A stretch of DNA of 64,000 nt from Streptomyces griseomycini (GCF_014203535.1 NZ_JACHJI010000007.1:417882-481881), one strand, 5' to 3'. Numbered from the stretch's first letter, positions 1-8,382 are shown. The notes: generated from the sequence alone by a model not told the origin. Numbers and translations: made by a program.

Positions 1-78
1 GGCATCAAGGCGCGGAACACCGTGATCAGCGGCATCGGCGCGGTCATCCTCGTGATGCTGTTCGCCCAGTCCGGCTGA
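1..78 (+). CDS. C-terminal end of a membrane protein (partial)
   Basis: An open frame enters the window in phase 1 and stops at a TGA at 76-78. It encodes about 25 residues; the last 20 (VISGIGAVILVMLFAQSG-type) are hydrophobic and read as a terminal transmembrane helix. The rest of the gene lies upstream of the window, so the family cannot be named. The following hairpin and the convergent gene on the other strand support this being a true gene end. Confidence 0.55.
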   Translation, partial: GIKARNTVISGIGAVILVMLFAQSG

Positions 79-104
79 CAGCGCCCCGCACGGACCACCG
101 ACCG

Positions 105-127
105 GGCTCCCTTCCTGGAGGGGAGCC
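105..127. terminator. Hairpin between convergent genes
   Basis: A 7-bp stem GGCTCCC/GGGAGCC closes a 9-nt loop just after the stop of the partial plus-strand gene and before the end of the convergent acetyltransferase. There is no U-tract, as is common for Streptomyces terminators. Confidence 0.5.
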
Positions 128-251
128 GGGAGCCCTGTCGGCCGGCACCACCCGCACCACCACAACCACAACTGAACAGCTCGCTACGGATGAGCGCGCA
201 CCCGTCGTCGACGGAAGGAGGCGGGCAGCAGGAGCGCGAGAGCAGCGTCGC

Positions 252-1508
252 TCAGAACATGTCCGGGCACCACGGTCGCCTGGAAGTACGCAGCAGGGCG
301 TCGGCCTGACGGGCGGCGCCCGCTCGTTCTTCCCGCACCCGGCCCAGGGCCGCCAGCCGCACCGCCGACTCGTCCCCCAGCCACAGCGTCGCCAGCTCGG
401 CGACGTCGAGCGTCAGATCGGCGCTCTCGGTGGTCGGCGCACAGGACCCGGCCCCGTCCGCCGCCGCCTGGAGCCGGTACCGCCCGCCGGCCAGTCCGCC
501 GCCGTCGACCACCTCCAGCACCAGCGAACCCGCCGCCTCGTACGTCCGCGCCTCCAGGGCCCGTACGACGTCCAGGATCCGCACCCACAGCCAGTCCGCC
601 TGGGTGGTGACGGCGGCGGCGCGCGGGTCCGGGAGGAAGTGCGGGAGCAGGTCGTCGGGGGCCCGCCAGCCGCTCTTCACCCTCACCACCCAGTCGATCG
701 AGCACAGGTAGTGCCACAGCGCCCGCTCGGCGGCCGGGGTCACCCCGATCAGCCAGTTCACGCTGACCGTGTTCAGCGGCTGCTTGGCGTCGCCCCAGTG
801 GTCGTCCGCCGTGTAGGCGGCCATGCCCTCGACCTCGCCGTCCGCCGAGCGGTACACGGCGAAGCAGGGCTCCTTCCAGGTCGGGTGGAAGCGCACGGCG
901 CCGGTGGCGAGCTGCCACCACAGGTCGGTGCGGCCGACGGCGCCCGGCTGGACCCGGCGCAGCCGCTCGTGCAGGTCGGGGCCGAGCTTGCGCACGTCCT
1001 CCCCGTCCACGAGGTCGATCCGGCCGCCGTCGTCCGGGCCCGCCCAGCGGGGGTCGAGGCCGGTGCGCGGCACGTCGATCGTCCACTCGGTCGCCCAGGT
1101 GGCGGGGCCGAAGCCGTAGCGGCCGTAGATCGGGTACTCGGCGGCTATCAGGGTCGCCACGACGTCCCCGCCCTCCTTCGCGGCGGCGAGCTCCCCGGCC
1201 ATCATCCGGGTGAGCAGGCCCCGGCGGCGATGGGTGGCGGTGACGGAGACGTTGGTGACGGCGTCGGCGGGCACGGTCGCGCCGCCGACGGCGGTGAGCT
1301 CCTGCGCGAAGGACCGGAACGTCGCGACGCAGCGCCCGTCGTCGAAGGCGCCGATCCGCCGGCCGGGCAGGAAGTGCCGGCGCCGCGCGTCGACCACCTC
1401 CTGCGGCGAGGTGGGCGCGTTCAGGAAACCGGTGTTGAGCGCCCGGTTCCAGTCGTCGAACTCGGACTCGGTGATGGGGCGTACGTCGATGACGGCACGG
1501 GAGGTCAT
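252..1508 (-). CDS. Eis-like GNAT acetyltransferase with C-terminal SCP2-like domain
   Basis: This 418-aa protein has the Eis architecture. It opens with a GNAT domain whose acetyl-CoA loop is NVSVTATHRRRGLLTRMM (about residues 85-102), followed by a GRYGFG segment, a second degenerate GNAT domain and a C-terminal sterol-carrier-like domain of about 100 residues. Eis family enzymes acetylate amines, including aminoglycosides and lysines, in the cytosol. The start is the ATG giving MTSRAVIDVRP; reading further upstream would run into the asparaginase region in another frame. It lies downstream of, and 180 nt from, the asparaginase gene on the same strand. The substrate is unknown. Confidence 0.85.
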   Translation of the reverse strand: MTSRAVIDVRPITESEFDDWNRALNTGFLNAPTSPQEVVDARRRHFLPGRRIGAFDDGRCVATFRSFAQELTAVGGATVPADAVTNVSVTATHRRRGLLTRMMAGELAAAKEGGDVVATLIAAEYPIYGRYGFGPATWATEWTIDVPRTGLDPRWAGPDDGGRIDLVDGEDVRKLGPDLHERLRRVQPGAVGRTDLWWQLATGAVRFHPTWKEPCFAVYRSADGEVEGMAAYTADDHWGDAKQPLNTVSVNWLIGVTPAAERALWHYLCSIDWVVRVKSGWRAPDDLLPHFLPDPRAAAVTTQADWLWVRILDVVRALEARTYEAAGSLVLEVVDGGGLAGGRYRLQAAADGAGSCAPTTESADLTLDVAELATLWLGDESAVRLAALGRVREERAGAARQADALLRTSRRPWCPDMF

Positions 1509-1690
1509 GGGCTCACGGTAGGTCGCGGACCGGGAGGTGTCGCATGGTTTTCCCGGGCACCGCTCCGCACCTCCCCGACGCGTTTCCCCAGGCCCTTCCG
1601 GTGCTCCGGAGCCCCGGGGCCGGGACCGCCGGGCGGCCCGGCCGGCACCTGCCTCGCGGACCGGTCCCGCACCACCCCTGGGGACGGTCC

Positions 1691-2662
1691 TCAGAACACC
1701 GTCCGGATCTCCCCCACGACCTCCCCGCCGCCCGTCAGCGGCGCCCGGCCGATCCGCTCGACCGCCGGTGCGTCCACCCCCATGATCCCCAGCGCCCGCG
1801 CGAGCACCGGCCCCAGGGCCCGCGTCGCCCCGTCGTCCACCTTGAAGGCGAGGGCGCGCCCGTCCGGCAGGGCGACGGCCTGGACGGCCTCCGCGCCCAT
1901 CTTGGACAGGGCGCCCGGGACCTCCCGCATCAGCCAGGTGTCGGCGCGGCGGGTGCCGGCGACGTACTCGGGGTGGGCGCGCATGGCGTCCGCGACGCGG
2001 CGCTCGGGGGTGCCGGGCTCGGCGAGGACGAAGGAGCGGTAGGCGCGGGCCAGGCCGACGAGGCTGATCGCCATCAGCGGGGCGCCGCAGCCGTCCGTGC
2101 CGACGGCGGCCACCCGCTCGCCCGCCGCGTCCTCCACACCCGCGTGGATGATCCGCTGGAGCGGGTGGTCCGGGTCGAGGTAGGTCTCCAGCGGCCAGTC
2201 CCGCAGCAGGCAGGCCGCCAGCATCGCGGTGTGCTTGCCGGAGCAGTTCATGGTCACCTTCTCCCGCACCCCGCCGGCCGCGAGGTACGTCTCCCGTTCC
2301 TCCGCGTCCAGCGGCAGGTCCGGCGGACAGCCCAGCTGCTCCTCGCCCAGCCCGTACTCGGCCAGCATCTTCCGCACCAGGTCGCGGTGGAAGCCCTCGC
2401 CCGAGTGGCTCGCGGCGGCCAGCGCCAGCCGCTCCTCCGCCAGGTCCAGGCCCGCCCGCAGCACGCCCGCCGCCTGCATCGGCTTGTTGCTGGACCGCGG
2501 GAAGACGGGTGCCGTCACCTCGCCCAGCGCCAGCTCCACGACCCCGTCGGCGTCCAGCAGGACCAGGCTTCCCCGGTGCCGCCCCTCGACGAAACCGGAG
2601 CGGACGACCTCCGCCAGGACGGGCGGTGCGGGCGGCACGGCGGGCAGGGACGGTGCGGACAT
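1691..2662 (-). CDS. Asparaginase (asparaginase II / PF06089 family)
   Basis: The 323-aa protein is a cytosolic enzyme of the thermolabile 'asparaginase II' family found in actinobacteria and rhizobia, which hydrolyses L-asparagine to aspartate and ammonia. Recognisable blocks are RSSNKPMQA (about residues 57-65), ASHSGEGFH, MNCSGKHTAML (about 137-147) and GTDGCGAP. The ATG giving MSAPSLPAVPP is preferred over an in-frame start 20 codons upstream, because the upstream extension is only Pro/Arg-rich. It shares its strand with rsiG upstream (75 nt) and the Eis-like gene downstream, and may be co-transcribed with one or both. Confidence 0.85.
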   Translation of the reverse strand: MSAPSLPAVPPAPPVLAEVVRSGFVEGRHRGSLVLLDADGVVELALGEVTAPVFPRSSNKPMQAAGVLRAGLDLAEERLALAAASHSGEGFHRDLVRKMLAEYGLGEEQLGCPPDLPLDAEERETYLAAGGVREKVTMNCSGKHTAMLAACLLRDWPLETYLDPDHPLQRIIHAGVEDAAGERVAAVGTDGCGAPLMAISLVGLARAYRSFVLAEPGTPERRVADAMRAHPEYVAGTRRADTWLMREVPGALSKMGAEAVQAVALPDGRALAFKVDDGATRALGPVLARALGIMGVDAPAVERIGRAPLTGGGEVVGEIRTVF

Positions 2663-2737
2663 CGGCGGTGGCCTTCCGGACGGGGGGACGCCCGCCCGGC
2701 ACGGGGGCGGGCCCGGGATCACCGGGCCCGCCCCGCC

Positions 2738-3373
2738 TCACACGAGCAGGTCGTCGACTTGAGCTTCCCCTTCACGGTACCTGCGGGCGATTTCGGCGCT
2801 GCAGTCGTCGGCCGTGCGCTGCAGCCGCTGCCGCCGCCGGGACACCTGCTGCTCGTACCGCACCAGCCGCCCCAGCGCGGCGTTCAGCTCCCCGTCCGTG
2901 CGGGCGCCCAGGTCGGACAGCTCCACCTCGGCGAGCATCTCGGCCGCCAGCCGCCGGTACTCCTCGCCCCGCGGCGTGCCCAGCGTCACATGGCGGGCGG
3001 AGGACCGGTGCCGGGCCGGGGTGTCCCGCAGGATCTCCGGCAGCCGCTCCACCACGGACGCCTCCACCGGCACGGCGGCGACCGAGGCCGCGTTGCCCGG
3101 AGCGCGCCGGGCCAGCTCCGCCCCCAGGATGTCGATCCGTCCCTGGAGCAGCCGCCGTACGTAGCTGAGGTCGGCCTCGTCGCGCTGGGCGTCGCGGCGC
3201 AGGGTGCGCAGCTCGGCCAGGCTGAGCACGGTCAGGTCGTGCTCCGGCCGCTCCTCGGGCAGCACCGGACTGTCCGTGCGCTGCACGGGCGGCCGGTGGA
3301 ACTCCCGCTCCCCGACTTCCGGGCGGGTCGACGCGACAGCCCCGGGCGGCTGTCCGGTCCTCGATGTGCTCAT
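2738..3373 (-). CDS. rsiG: RsiG, c-di-GMP-dependent anti-sigma factor of WhiG
   Basis: The 211-aa protein is predicted to be mainly helical and to contain both copies of the c-di-GMP-binding signature E(X3)S(X2)R(X3)Q(X3)D known from RsiG. The first copy is E66-S70-R73-Q77-D81 and the second is E174-S178-R181-Q185-D189, each in a coiled-coil helix. RsiG holds the sporulation sigma factor WhiG inactive when loaded with c-di-GMP, so it links the second messenger to spore formation in aerial hyphae. The ATG giving MSTSRTGQ is the first start in frame. The gene is divergent from dtd across a 177-nt region. Identification rests on the two exact motifs and the length. Confidence 0.9.
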   Translation of the reverse strand: MSTSRTGQPPGAVASTRPEVGEREFHRPPVQRTDSPVLPEERPEHDLTVLSLAELRTLRRDAQRDEADLSYVRRLLQGRIDILGAELARRAPGNAASVAAVPVEASVVERLPEILRDTPARHRSSARHVTLGTPRGEEYRRLAAEMLAEVELSDLGARTDGELNAALGRLVRYEQQVSRRRQRLQRTADDCSAEIARRYREGEAQVDDLLV

Positions 3374-3550
3374 GTGCCTCAACCGTCCCCTCGACCGGCA
3401 TGTGCCAGCATCGTCCCACCCCGCGCGGGCGCTATGTGTCCTACTGCCCCCGATCGGCCCCAGATGGGGGTTAAGGAGTAAAAATAGCCCGACCGGGGCC
3501 CCGCGCGGACCGCCGTCGGCCGGCTGTTCGGCGACCGGCATGATGGTCGT

Positions 3551-3976
3551 ATGCGAGCAGTGGTGCAGAGGGTGGACGGCGCGAGCGTCGTCGTGGACGG
3601 CGAGACGGTGGGGGCGATCGAGGGCGAGGGGTTGTGCGTCCTCGTCGGCGTGACCCACGAGGACACCAAGGAGAAGGCGGCCCAGCTCGCCCGCAAGCTC
3701 TGGTCGATCCGGATGCTCGACGACGAGAAGTCGTGCAGCGACGTCGACGCCCCGCTGCTGGTGATCAGCCAGTTCACCCTCTACGGCGACGCCCGCAAGG
3801 GCCGCCGCCCCACCTGGAACGCCGCCGCGCCCGGTGACGTCGCCGAGCCGCTGGTCGACGAGGTGGTGGCCCGGCTGCGCGCGCTGGGCGCGACGGTGGC
3901 GACGGGCCGCTTCGGCGCGAAGATGCGGGTGTCGCTGACCAACGACGGCCCGTTCACCGTCCTGCTGGAGATCTGA
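3551..3976 (+). CDS. dtd: D-aminoacyl-tRNA deacylase
   Basis: The 141-aa protein matches the Dtd family in full length. It starts MRAVVQRV and contains the active-site motifs SQFTLYGD (about residues 74-81) and the C-terminal cross-subunit block MRVSLTNDGPFT (about 125-136), including the GP motif in the form TNDGP. Dtd homodimers hydrolyse D-amino acids (and glycine from mischarged tRNA-Ala) off tRNA, protecting translation. The ATG is the only reasonable start. It is divergent from rsiG and convergent with ygfZ, 44 nt away. Confidence 0.95.
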   Translation: MRAVVQRVDGASVVVDGETVGAIEGEGLCVLVGVTHEDTKEKAAQLARKLWSIRMLDDEKSCSDVDAPLLVISQFTLYGDARKGRRPTWNAAAPGDVAEPLVDEVVARLRALGATVATGRFGAKMRVSLTNDGPFTVLLEI

Positions 3977-4020
3977 CCGCTTCCGGGGGTCGTTCCCGGG
4001 CCGGGCCGGCGGCCGACCGG

Positions 4021-4989
4021 TCAGGGCTCGACGACGGTCTCCTGGGCCGCGGCCGTCTCCCCGGCGATCAGCCGCGCGTCCACCGGCACGTTCCGCTTGA
4101 CCAGCGCGAGCGCGACCGGCCCCAGCTCGTGGTGGCGCGCGGACGTCGTGACGAACCCGATCCTGCGCCCGTCGGGGCCCTCCCCGCCCGCCAGCCGGAT
4201 CTCCGTCCCCGGCGGCGGCAGGTGGACCTCGCTGCCGTCCAGGTGCAGGAAGACCAGCCGACGCGGCGGCTTGCCCAGGTTCTGCACCCGGGCGACGGTC
4301 TCCTGGCCCCGGTAGCAGCCCTTCTGCAGGTGCACCGCACCGCCGATCCAGCCCAGCTCGTGCGGGATGGTGCGGTGGTCGGTCTCGAAGCCGAGCCGCG
4401 GGCGGTGCTGCTCGACGCGCAGCGCCTCGTGGGCGAGGATCCCGGCGGGCGGCCCGGCCTTCTCCGCGTACGACTCGAGGTCGGCGCGGGGCAGGAACAG
4501 GTCGCGTCCGTACGGGGTCTCGCGGACGACGACGCCCTCGGGCGCCTCCGTGATGGAACCGGCGGGCAGGTGCACCACCGCGGTGTCGGCGGTGCGGTCG
4601 GCGACCTCGACCCGGTAGAAGAACTTCATCGACTCCAGGTAGGCGATCAGCGCCTCCTGGGTGCCCGGCTCGACGTGGGCCCAGACCGTCTCGCCGTCGT
4701 CGACCAGGTAGAGCGCGTGTTCGATGTGGCCGTTCGCGGAGAGGATCAGCGCCTCGGTGGCCTGGTGCGGGGGCAGGTCGCTGACGTGCTGGGTGAGCAG
4801 CAGGTGCAGCCAGCCGAGCCGTTCCGGGCCGGAGACGGTGACGACCCCGCGGTGGGACAGGTCGACGAAGCCGGTGCCGTCGGCGAGGGCGCGCTGCTCG
4901 CGGAACAGGTCGCCGTAGTGGGCGGCCACGCCCTCGTCCACGCCCTCGGCGGGGACGGCGCCGGGCAGGGTCAGCAGGGGGCTCTTCAT
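4021..4989 (-). CDS. ygfZ: YgfZ/GcvT-like folate-binding protein
   Basis: The 322-aa protein belongs to the GcvT fold family. It carries the diagnostic YgfZ motif KGCYRGQE (about residues 223-230), whose conserved cysteine is needed for the role of YgfZ in folate-dependent maintenance or repair of iron-sulfur proteins. It lacks the length of a true aminomethyltransferase. The ATG giving MKSPLLTLPG begins 9 nt after the end of nur on the same strand, so nur and ygfZ probably form one transcript. Confidence 0.9.
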   Translation of the reverse strand: MKSPLLTLPGAVPAEGVDEGVAAHYGDLFREQRALADGTGFVDLSHRGVVTVSGPERLGWLHLLLTQHVSDLPPHQATEALILSANGHIEHALYLVDDGETVWAHVEPGTQEALIAYLESMKFFYRVEVADRTADTAVVHLPAGSITEAPEGVVVRETPYGRDLFLPRADLESYAEKAGPPAGILAHEALRVEQHRPRLGFETDHRTIPHELGWIGGAVHLQKGCYRGQETVARVQNLGKPPRRLVFLHLDGSEVHLPPPGTEIRLAGGEGPDGRRIGFVTTSARHHELGPVALALVKRNVPVDARLIAGETAAAQETVVEP

Positions 4990-4998
4990 ACGACCAGC

Positions 4999-5436
4999 CT
5001 ACGACTCGGTAGTTGAAGTCTTCAGGGAGCAGTCGCCGCACCTGCCGAAGATCGCGAAGTGCTTCATGTCCGTGTCGAAGCCGAAGGAGTCCCGCAGCTT
5101 GGCCGTGAACTCGGCCGCCACCTCCACGTCCGCCTCGATGACGTTGTCGCAGTCGCGGCAGACCAGGTGCAGGTGGTGGTGCCGGTCGGCGAGGTGGTAG
5201 GTCGGGGCACCGTGCCCGAGGTGGGCGTGGCTGACCAGGCCCAGCTCCTCCAGGAGCTCCAGGGTGCGGTAGACGGTGGAGATGTTGACCCCCGACGCGG
5301 TCTTCCTCACTTCCACGAGGATCTCGTCGGGGGTCGCGTGCTCAAGGGTGTCCACGGCTTCGAGCACGAGTTGGCGCTGCGGCGTCAGCCGGTAGCCGCG
5401 CTGCCTGAGGTCGCTCTTCCAGTCGGTGCTCACCAC
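4999..5436 (-). CDS. nur: Nur, nickel-responsive Fur-family repressor
   Basis: The 145-aa protein has the Fur architecture: an N-terminal winged helix (YRLTPQRQLVLEAVD, about residues 15-29, and NISTVYRTLELLEELGLV with the recognition helix), then a dimerisation domain with the metal-binding cluster HHHLHLVCRDCD (about 86-97) and a C-terminal FGRCGDC. It closely matches my memory of Streptomyces Nur, which binds nickel and represses nickel uptake genes and the iron superoxide dismutase gene. Fur or Zur paralogues remain the main alternative, but the doubled His run before CRDC favours Nur. It starts at an ATG 15 nt downstream of the nitrobindin-like gene's stop. Confidence 0.85.
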   Translation of the reverse strand: MVSTDWKSDLRQRGYRLTPQRQLVLEAVDTLEHATPDEILVEVRKTASGVNISTVYRTLELLEELGLVSHAHLGHGAPTYHLADRHHHLHLVCRDCDNVIEADVEVAAEFTAKLRDSFGFDTDMKHFAIFGRCGDCSLKTSTTES

Positions 5437-5451
5437 ACCACGAGTCTAGGC

Positions 5452-6027
5452 CTACTTGAAGAAGGCGATCCCGTCGTCCGGGAGGTCGTCGGGCAGGGCC
5501 TTGGCCCAGCGCTCGACCTCCTCCGGGGTGACGACCTTCTTCAGGTGCGCCGACATGTAGGGGCGCAGCTCGACCTCGGGGGTCTGCTTCTCGCCGACCC
5601 ACATCAGGTCGCTCTTGACGTAGCCGTACAGCCGCTTGCCGCCGCTGTAGGGGCGGGAGGCGGCGGTGCGCGCCACCGCGTCCGTGACCAGGTCGATCTG
5701 CGGCTTCTGGGCGGCCAGCTCGCCGTACCAGATCTCGATGACGCCGTCGTCGCGGGTCATCGTCACCTCGACCTTGCGGTCGGCGTCGATGCGCCAGAAG
5801 CCGTGCTCGGACTCCAGCGGACGGACCTTGTTGCCGTCGCCGTCCAGCACCCAGGTGTGGGAGCGGTACTCCAGGAAGTCCCGGCCGTCGTGGGTGAAGG
5901 CGACCTCCTGACCGAAGTTGCACTTCTCGGCGCCGGGGAAGTCGTGCACGCCCGCGCCCGCCCAGTTGCCGAGCAGGAAGGCGAGCGGGACGAGGTCCTT
6001 GTGCAGGTCGGACGGAATCTCGATCAT
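5452..6027 (-). CDS. Nitrobindin-like beta-barrel protein (FABP-like, DUF1794)
   Basis: The 191-aa protein has the nitrobindin signature GxWxGxG as GNWAGAG (about residues 20-26) and an ordered run of beta strands ending in HLKKV, where family members place the proximal haem histidine. Bacterial nitrobindins are small ten-stranded barrels proposed to bind ferric haem and detoxify peroxynitrite; heme binding here is inferred from family only. The ATG (MIEIPSDLHKD) follows an AGGAA-type ribosome site. It is transcribed toward nur with a 15-nt gap, and a 32-aa membrane peptide gene lies just upstream on the same strand. Confidence 0.8.
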   Translation of the reverse strand: MIEIPSDLHKDLVPLAFLLGNWAGAGVHDFPGAEKCNFGQEVAFTHDGRDFLEYRSHTWVLDGDGNKVRPLESEHGFWRIDADRKVEVTMTRDDGVIEIWYGELAAQKPQIDLVTDAVARTAASRPYSGGKRLYGYVKSDLMWVGEKQTPEVELRPYMSAHLKKVVTPEEVERWAKALPDDLPDDGIAFFK

Positions 6028-6050
6028 GAGAGGAAGTTCCTGGTCTCGGG

Positions 6051-6149
6051 TCAGCGCTGGCCCTGGTACAGCTTCTTCACGGTCAGTCCGGCGAAGGCGA
6101 GGACGCCGACGGCAACCAGGACCAACAGGATTTCGAAGAAGATCTCCAC
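6051..6149 (-). CDS. 32-aa single-pass membrane peptide
   Basis: A GTG start preceded by AAGGAG with 6-nt spacing opens a 32-codon frame encoding VEIFFEILLVLVAVGVLAFA followed by GLTVKKLYQGQR. It is one hydrophobic helix followed by a short basic tail, the classic layout of bacterial small membrane proteins (N-out or N-in cannot be decided). It lies 23 nt upstream of the nitrobindin-like gene on the same strand and could share its transcript. The strong ribosome site is the main support; the function is unknown. Confidence 0.65.
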   Translation of the reverse strand: MEIFFEILLVLVAVGVLAFAGLTVKKLYQGQR

Positions 6150-6335
6150 GGGGTGCTCCTTGAGCGGGGGGTGCGGTGTGTGCACAGGGCCGGTGCCCAG
6201 CTTACGCGGCCGGGGCCCGGCCCTCCGTGTGAGGTGTGCCCTCACGACGCGGGGGTGCCCTCACGGCGGTCGGCGGAGGGGCTCGGCCGAGCGGCCGGCG
6301 TCCGGGGGAGCGGGTGCCCTGACTACGATTCGGCC

Positions 6336-6698
6336 ATGGCGAAGAAGCTCGTGATCAAGGTGACCGCGGGGGCCGACGCCCCCGAACGCTGCTCCCAGGC
6401 GTTCACGGTGGCGGCGGTGGCCGTGGCCAGCGGTGTGGACGTGTCCCTGTGGCTCACCGGCGAGTCCTCGTGGTTCGCGCTGCCCGGCCGTGCCGCCGAG
6501 TTCGAGCTGCCGCACGCCGCCCCGCTGCCCGACCTGCTGGACTCCGTCCTGGCCGCCGGCCGGATCACCCTGTGCACGCAGTGCGCGGCCCGCCGCGACA
6601 TCACGGAGAAGGACGTCATCGAGGGCGTGCGGATCGCCGGCGCGCAGGTGTTCGTCCAGGAGGCGCTGGCGGAGGGGACCCAGGCGCTCGTCTACTGA
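6336..6698 (+). CDS. DsrE/DsrF-like family protein
   Basis: The 120-aa protein begins KKLVIKVTAGADAPERCSQAF and contains the DsrE-like core: an N-terminal beta-alpha unit, GVDVSLWLTGESSW, and near the C-terminus a LCTQCAARRDI segment (about residues 78-88) with two cysteines placed as in sulfur-relay DsrE/TusD proteins. The family forms homo-oligomers that carry or transfer sulfur. A sulfur role here is inferred, though it fits the nearby sulfurtransferase and MoaD-like genes. It is a stand-alone plus-strand gene between minus-strand units. Confidence 0.75.
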   Translation: MAKKLVIKVTAGADAPERCSQAFTVAAVAVASGVDVSLWLTGESSWFALPGRAAEFELPHAAPLPDLLDSVLAAGRITLCTQCAARRDITEKDVIEGVRIAGAQVFVQEALAEGTQALVY

Positions 6699-6791
6699 GA
6701 CGCCCGGTCCGGAGGCGGTACGGGTGCCCCGCCGGGGCGAGCGGCGCCCGTACGACGCCCCGGCCGCCGGAACCAGCCGGGCAGCCGGCCC

Positions 6792-7052
6792 TCACCGGGG
6801 CCGCTTCTTGCCGTCCAGCTCGTCCCACCACTCGTCGGACTGGGGGTCGCCGGAGGGGTCGTCCCACCAGCGGTCGTCGGGGCCGCGCCGGTTGGCGACC
6901 ACCGCGGCGAGGGGCGGGATGACCATGGCGACCACGCACATGCCCACGGCCACCGGCACCGACCAGAGCCGCACGACGCCCCAGGCCAGGACGAACAGGA
7001 CGACGCACGTGCCCATCATGGCGAAGTAGGCGTGCCGCCTCCGCGCGTACAT
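6792..7052 (-). CDS. DUF3099-type small membrane protein
   Basis: The 86-aa protein has two transmembrane helices (about residues 10-29 and 32-52) separated by a very short turn. A cytoplasmic tail rich in Trp, Asp and Arg follows (DRWWDDPSGDP, DEWWDEL). The MYARRRHAYFAMMG opening and the acidic Trp tail match the actinobacterial DUF3099 family, whose function is unknown. It appears monocistronic; a strong hairpin lies upstream between it and the DUF1416 gene. Confidence 0.75.
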   Translation of the reverse strand: MYARRRHAYFAMMGTCVVLFVLAWGVVRLWSVPVAVGMCVVAMVIPPLAAVVANRRGPDDRWWDDPSGDPQSDEWWDELDGKKRPR

Positions 7053-7133
7053 GCCTCCAGCCTAGGCCTTTCGCTTGGGTCAGGCCCGCTCCCTGATCCG
7101 GCCTGATCCAGACGAGAGGCCTAGGACCGGACA

Positions 7134-7186
7134 CGCCGAAGGGCCGCATCCCAGGCGTCCAACCCGTGGGATGCGGCCCTTCGGCG
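7134..7186. terminator. Strong hairpin terminator
   Basis: A perfect 20-bp stem (CGCCGAAGGGCCGCATCCCA and its complement) encloses a 13-nt loop. It lies just downstream of the minus-strand DUF1416 gene and upstream of the DUF3099 gene, so it most likely ends the sulfurtransferase-DUF1416 transcript. The arms end in AA/TT runs. Confidence 0.9.
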
Positions 7187-7206
7187 CGTGAGCCGGGTGA
7201 GCGGAC

Positions 7207-7494
7207 TCAGACCGCGATCGCGACCTCGGCCAGGCCGCCCTGCTGGGCGACGACCGTGCGGTCGGCGGTGCCGCCGGGCACCAGGGCGCGGACGGTCCAG
7301 GTGCCCTCCGCCGCGTAGAAGCGGAACTGTCCGGTGGCGGAGGTGGGGACCTCCGCGGTGAACTCGCCGGTCGAGTCCAGCAGACGGACGTAGCCCGTCA
7401 CCGGCTCGCCGTCGCGGGTCACCTGACCCTGGATGGTGGTCTCACCGGGCTTGATCGTCGAGGCGTCCGGGCCGCCGGCCTTCGCACCGCACAT
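7207..7494 (-). CDS. DUF1416 protein partnered with sulfurtransferase
   Basis: The 95-aa protein starts MCGAKAGGPDAST and matches the DUF1416 family in full. It is a small all-beta, carboxypeptidase-regulatory-like domain with the motifs ETTIQGQVTRDGEPVTGYVRLLD and TGEFTAEVPT. Family members are almost always encoded directly after a rhodanese-type sulfurtransferase in actinobacteria, as here (42 nt gap). The conserved Cys2 near the N-terminus could accept sulfur, but this is untested. The biochemical function is unknown. Confidence 0.85.
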   Translation of the reverse strand: MCGAKAGGPDASTIKPGETTIQGQVTRDGEPVTGYVRLLDSTGEFTAEVPTSATGQFRFYAAEGTWTVRALVPGGTADRTVVAQQGGLAEVAIAV

Positions 7495-7536
7495 GTCTTA
7501 CTCCTGAGGGGGTCTGGAGAGGTCGGTCGGGAGGGG

Positions 7537-8382
7537 TCACTTGCCGGGGCCGAGCTCGATCGGCACGCCGACGAGGGAGCCGTACTCGGTCCAGGAGCCG
7601 TCGTAGTTCTTGACGTTCTCGACGCCGAGCAGCTCGTGCAGCACGAACCAGGTCAGCGCGGAGCGCTCACCGATGCGGCAGTAGGCGATGGTGTCCTTGG
7701 CCAGGTCGACGTTCTCGGCGGCGTAGAGCTCCTTGAGCTCCTCGTCCGACTTGAAGGTGCCGTCGTCGTTGGCGTTCTTCGACCACGGGATGTTGGCGGC
7801 CGTCGGGACGTGGCCCGGGCGCTGCGACTGCTCCTGCGGCAGGTGGGCCGGGGCGAGCAGCTTGCCGGAGAACTCGTCGGGCGAGCGCACGTCGACCAGG
7901 TTCTGCGTGCCGATGGCGGCCACGACGTCGTCGCGGAAGGCGCGGATCGACGTGTCCTGCGGCTTGGCCTTGTACTCGGTCCTCGGCCGCTCCGGCACCT
8001 CGTCGCCGGGGACCAGCTCGCGGGCGTCGAGCTCCCACTTCTTGCGGCCGCCGTCGAGGAGCTTGACGTTCTCGTGGCCGTACAGCTTGAAGTACCAGTA
8101 GGCGTACGACGCGAACCAGTTGTTGTTGCCGCCGTAGAGGACGACCGTGTGGTCGTTGGCGATGCCCTTGTCCGACAGGAGCTTCTCGAAGCCCTCCTGG
8201 TCGACGAAGTCACGGCGGACCGGGTCCTGCAGGTCCTTGGTCCAGTCGATCCGGACGGCGTTCTTGATGTGGTTCTTCTCGTAGGCGGACGTGTCCTCGT
8301 CCACCTCGACGATGGCGATGGTCGGGTCGTCCAGGTGCTCCTGGAGCCAATCGGCGTCGACCAGGACGTCGCTGCGGCTCAT
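7537..8382 (-). CDS. sseA: Thiosulfate/3-mercaptopyruvate sulfurtransferase (two-domain rhodanese)
   Basis: The 281-aa protein has two rhodanese domains. The N-terminal domain (about residues 1-130) is inactive, and the C-terminal one carries the catalytic cysteine in the loop YCRIGERSA (about 233-241). The CRIGERS active loop is typical of actinobacterial CysA/SseA thiosulfate sulfurtransferases, which move sulfane sulfur to thiophilic acceptors. The ATG giving MSRSDVLVDADWL follows a GGAGGAG ribosome site. An in-frame upstream extension is ignored because the leader peptide gene lies there in another frame. It is transcribed together with DUF1416 and is probably cysteine- or sulfur-regulated through the upstream leader ORF. 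Confidence 0.9.
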   Translation of the reverse strand: MSRSDVLVDADWLQEHLDDPTIAIVEVDEDTSAYEKNHIKNAVRIDWTKDLQDPVRRDFVDQEGFEKLLSDKGIANDHTVVLYGGNNNWFASYAYWYFKLYGHENVKLLDGGRKKWELDARELVPGDEVPERPRTEYKAKPQDTSIRAFRDDVVAAIGTQNLVDVRSPDEFSGKLLAPAHLPQEQSQRPGHVPTAANIPWSKNANDDGTFKSDEELKELYAAENVDLAKDTIAYCRIGERSALTWFVLHELLGVENVKNYDGSWTEYGSLVGVPIELGPGK

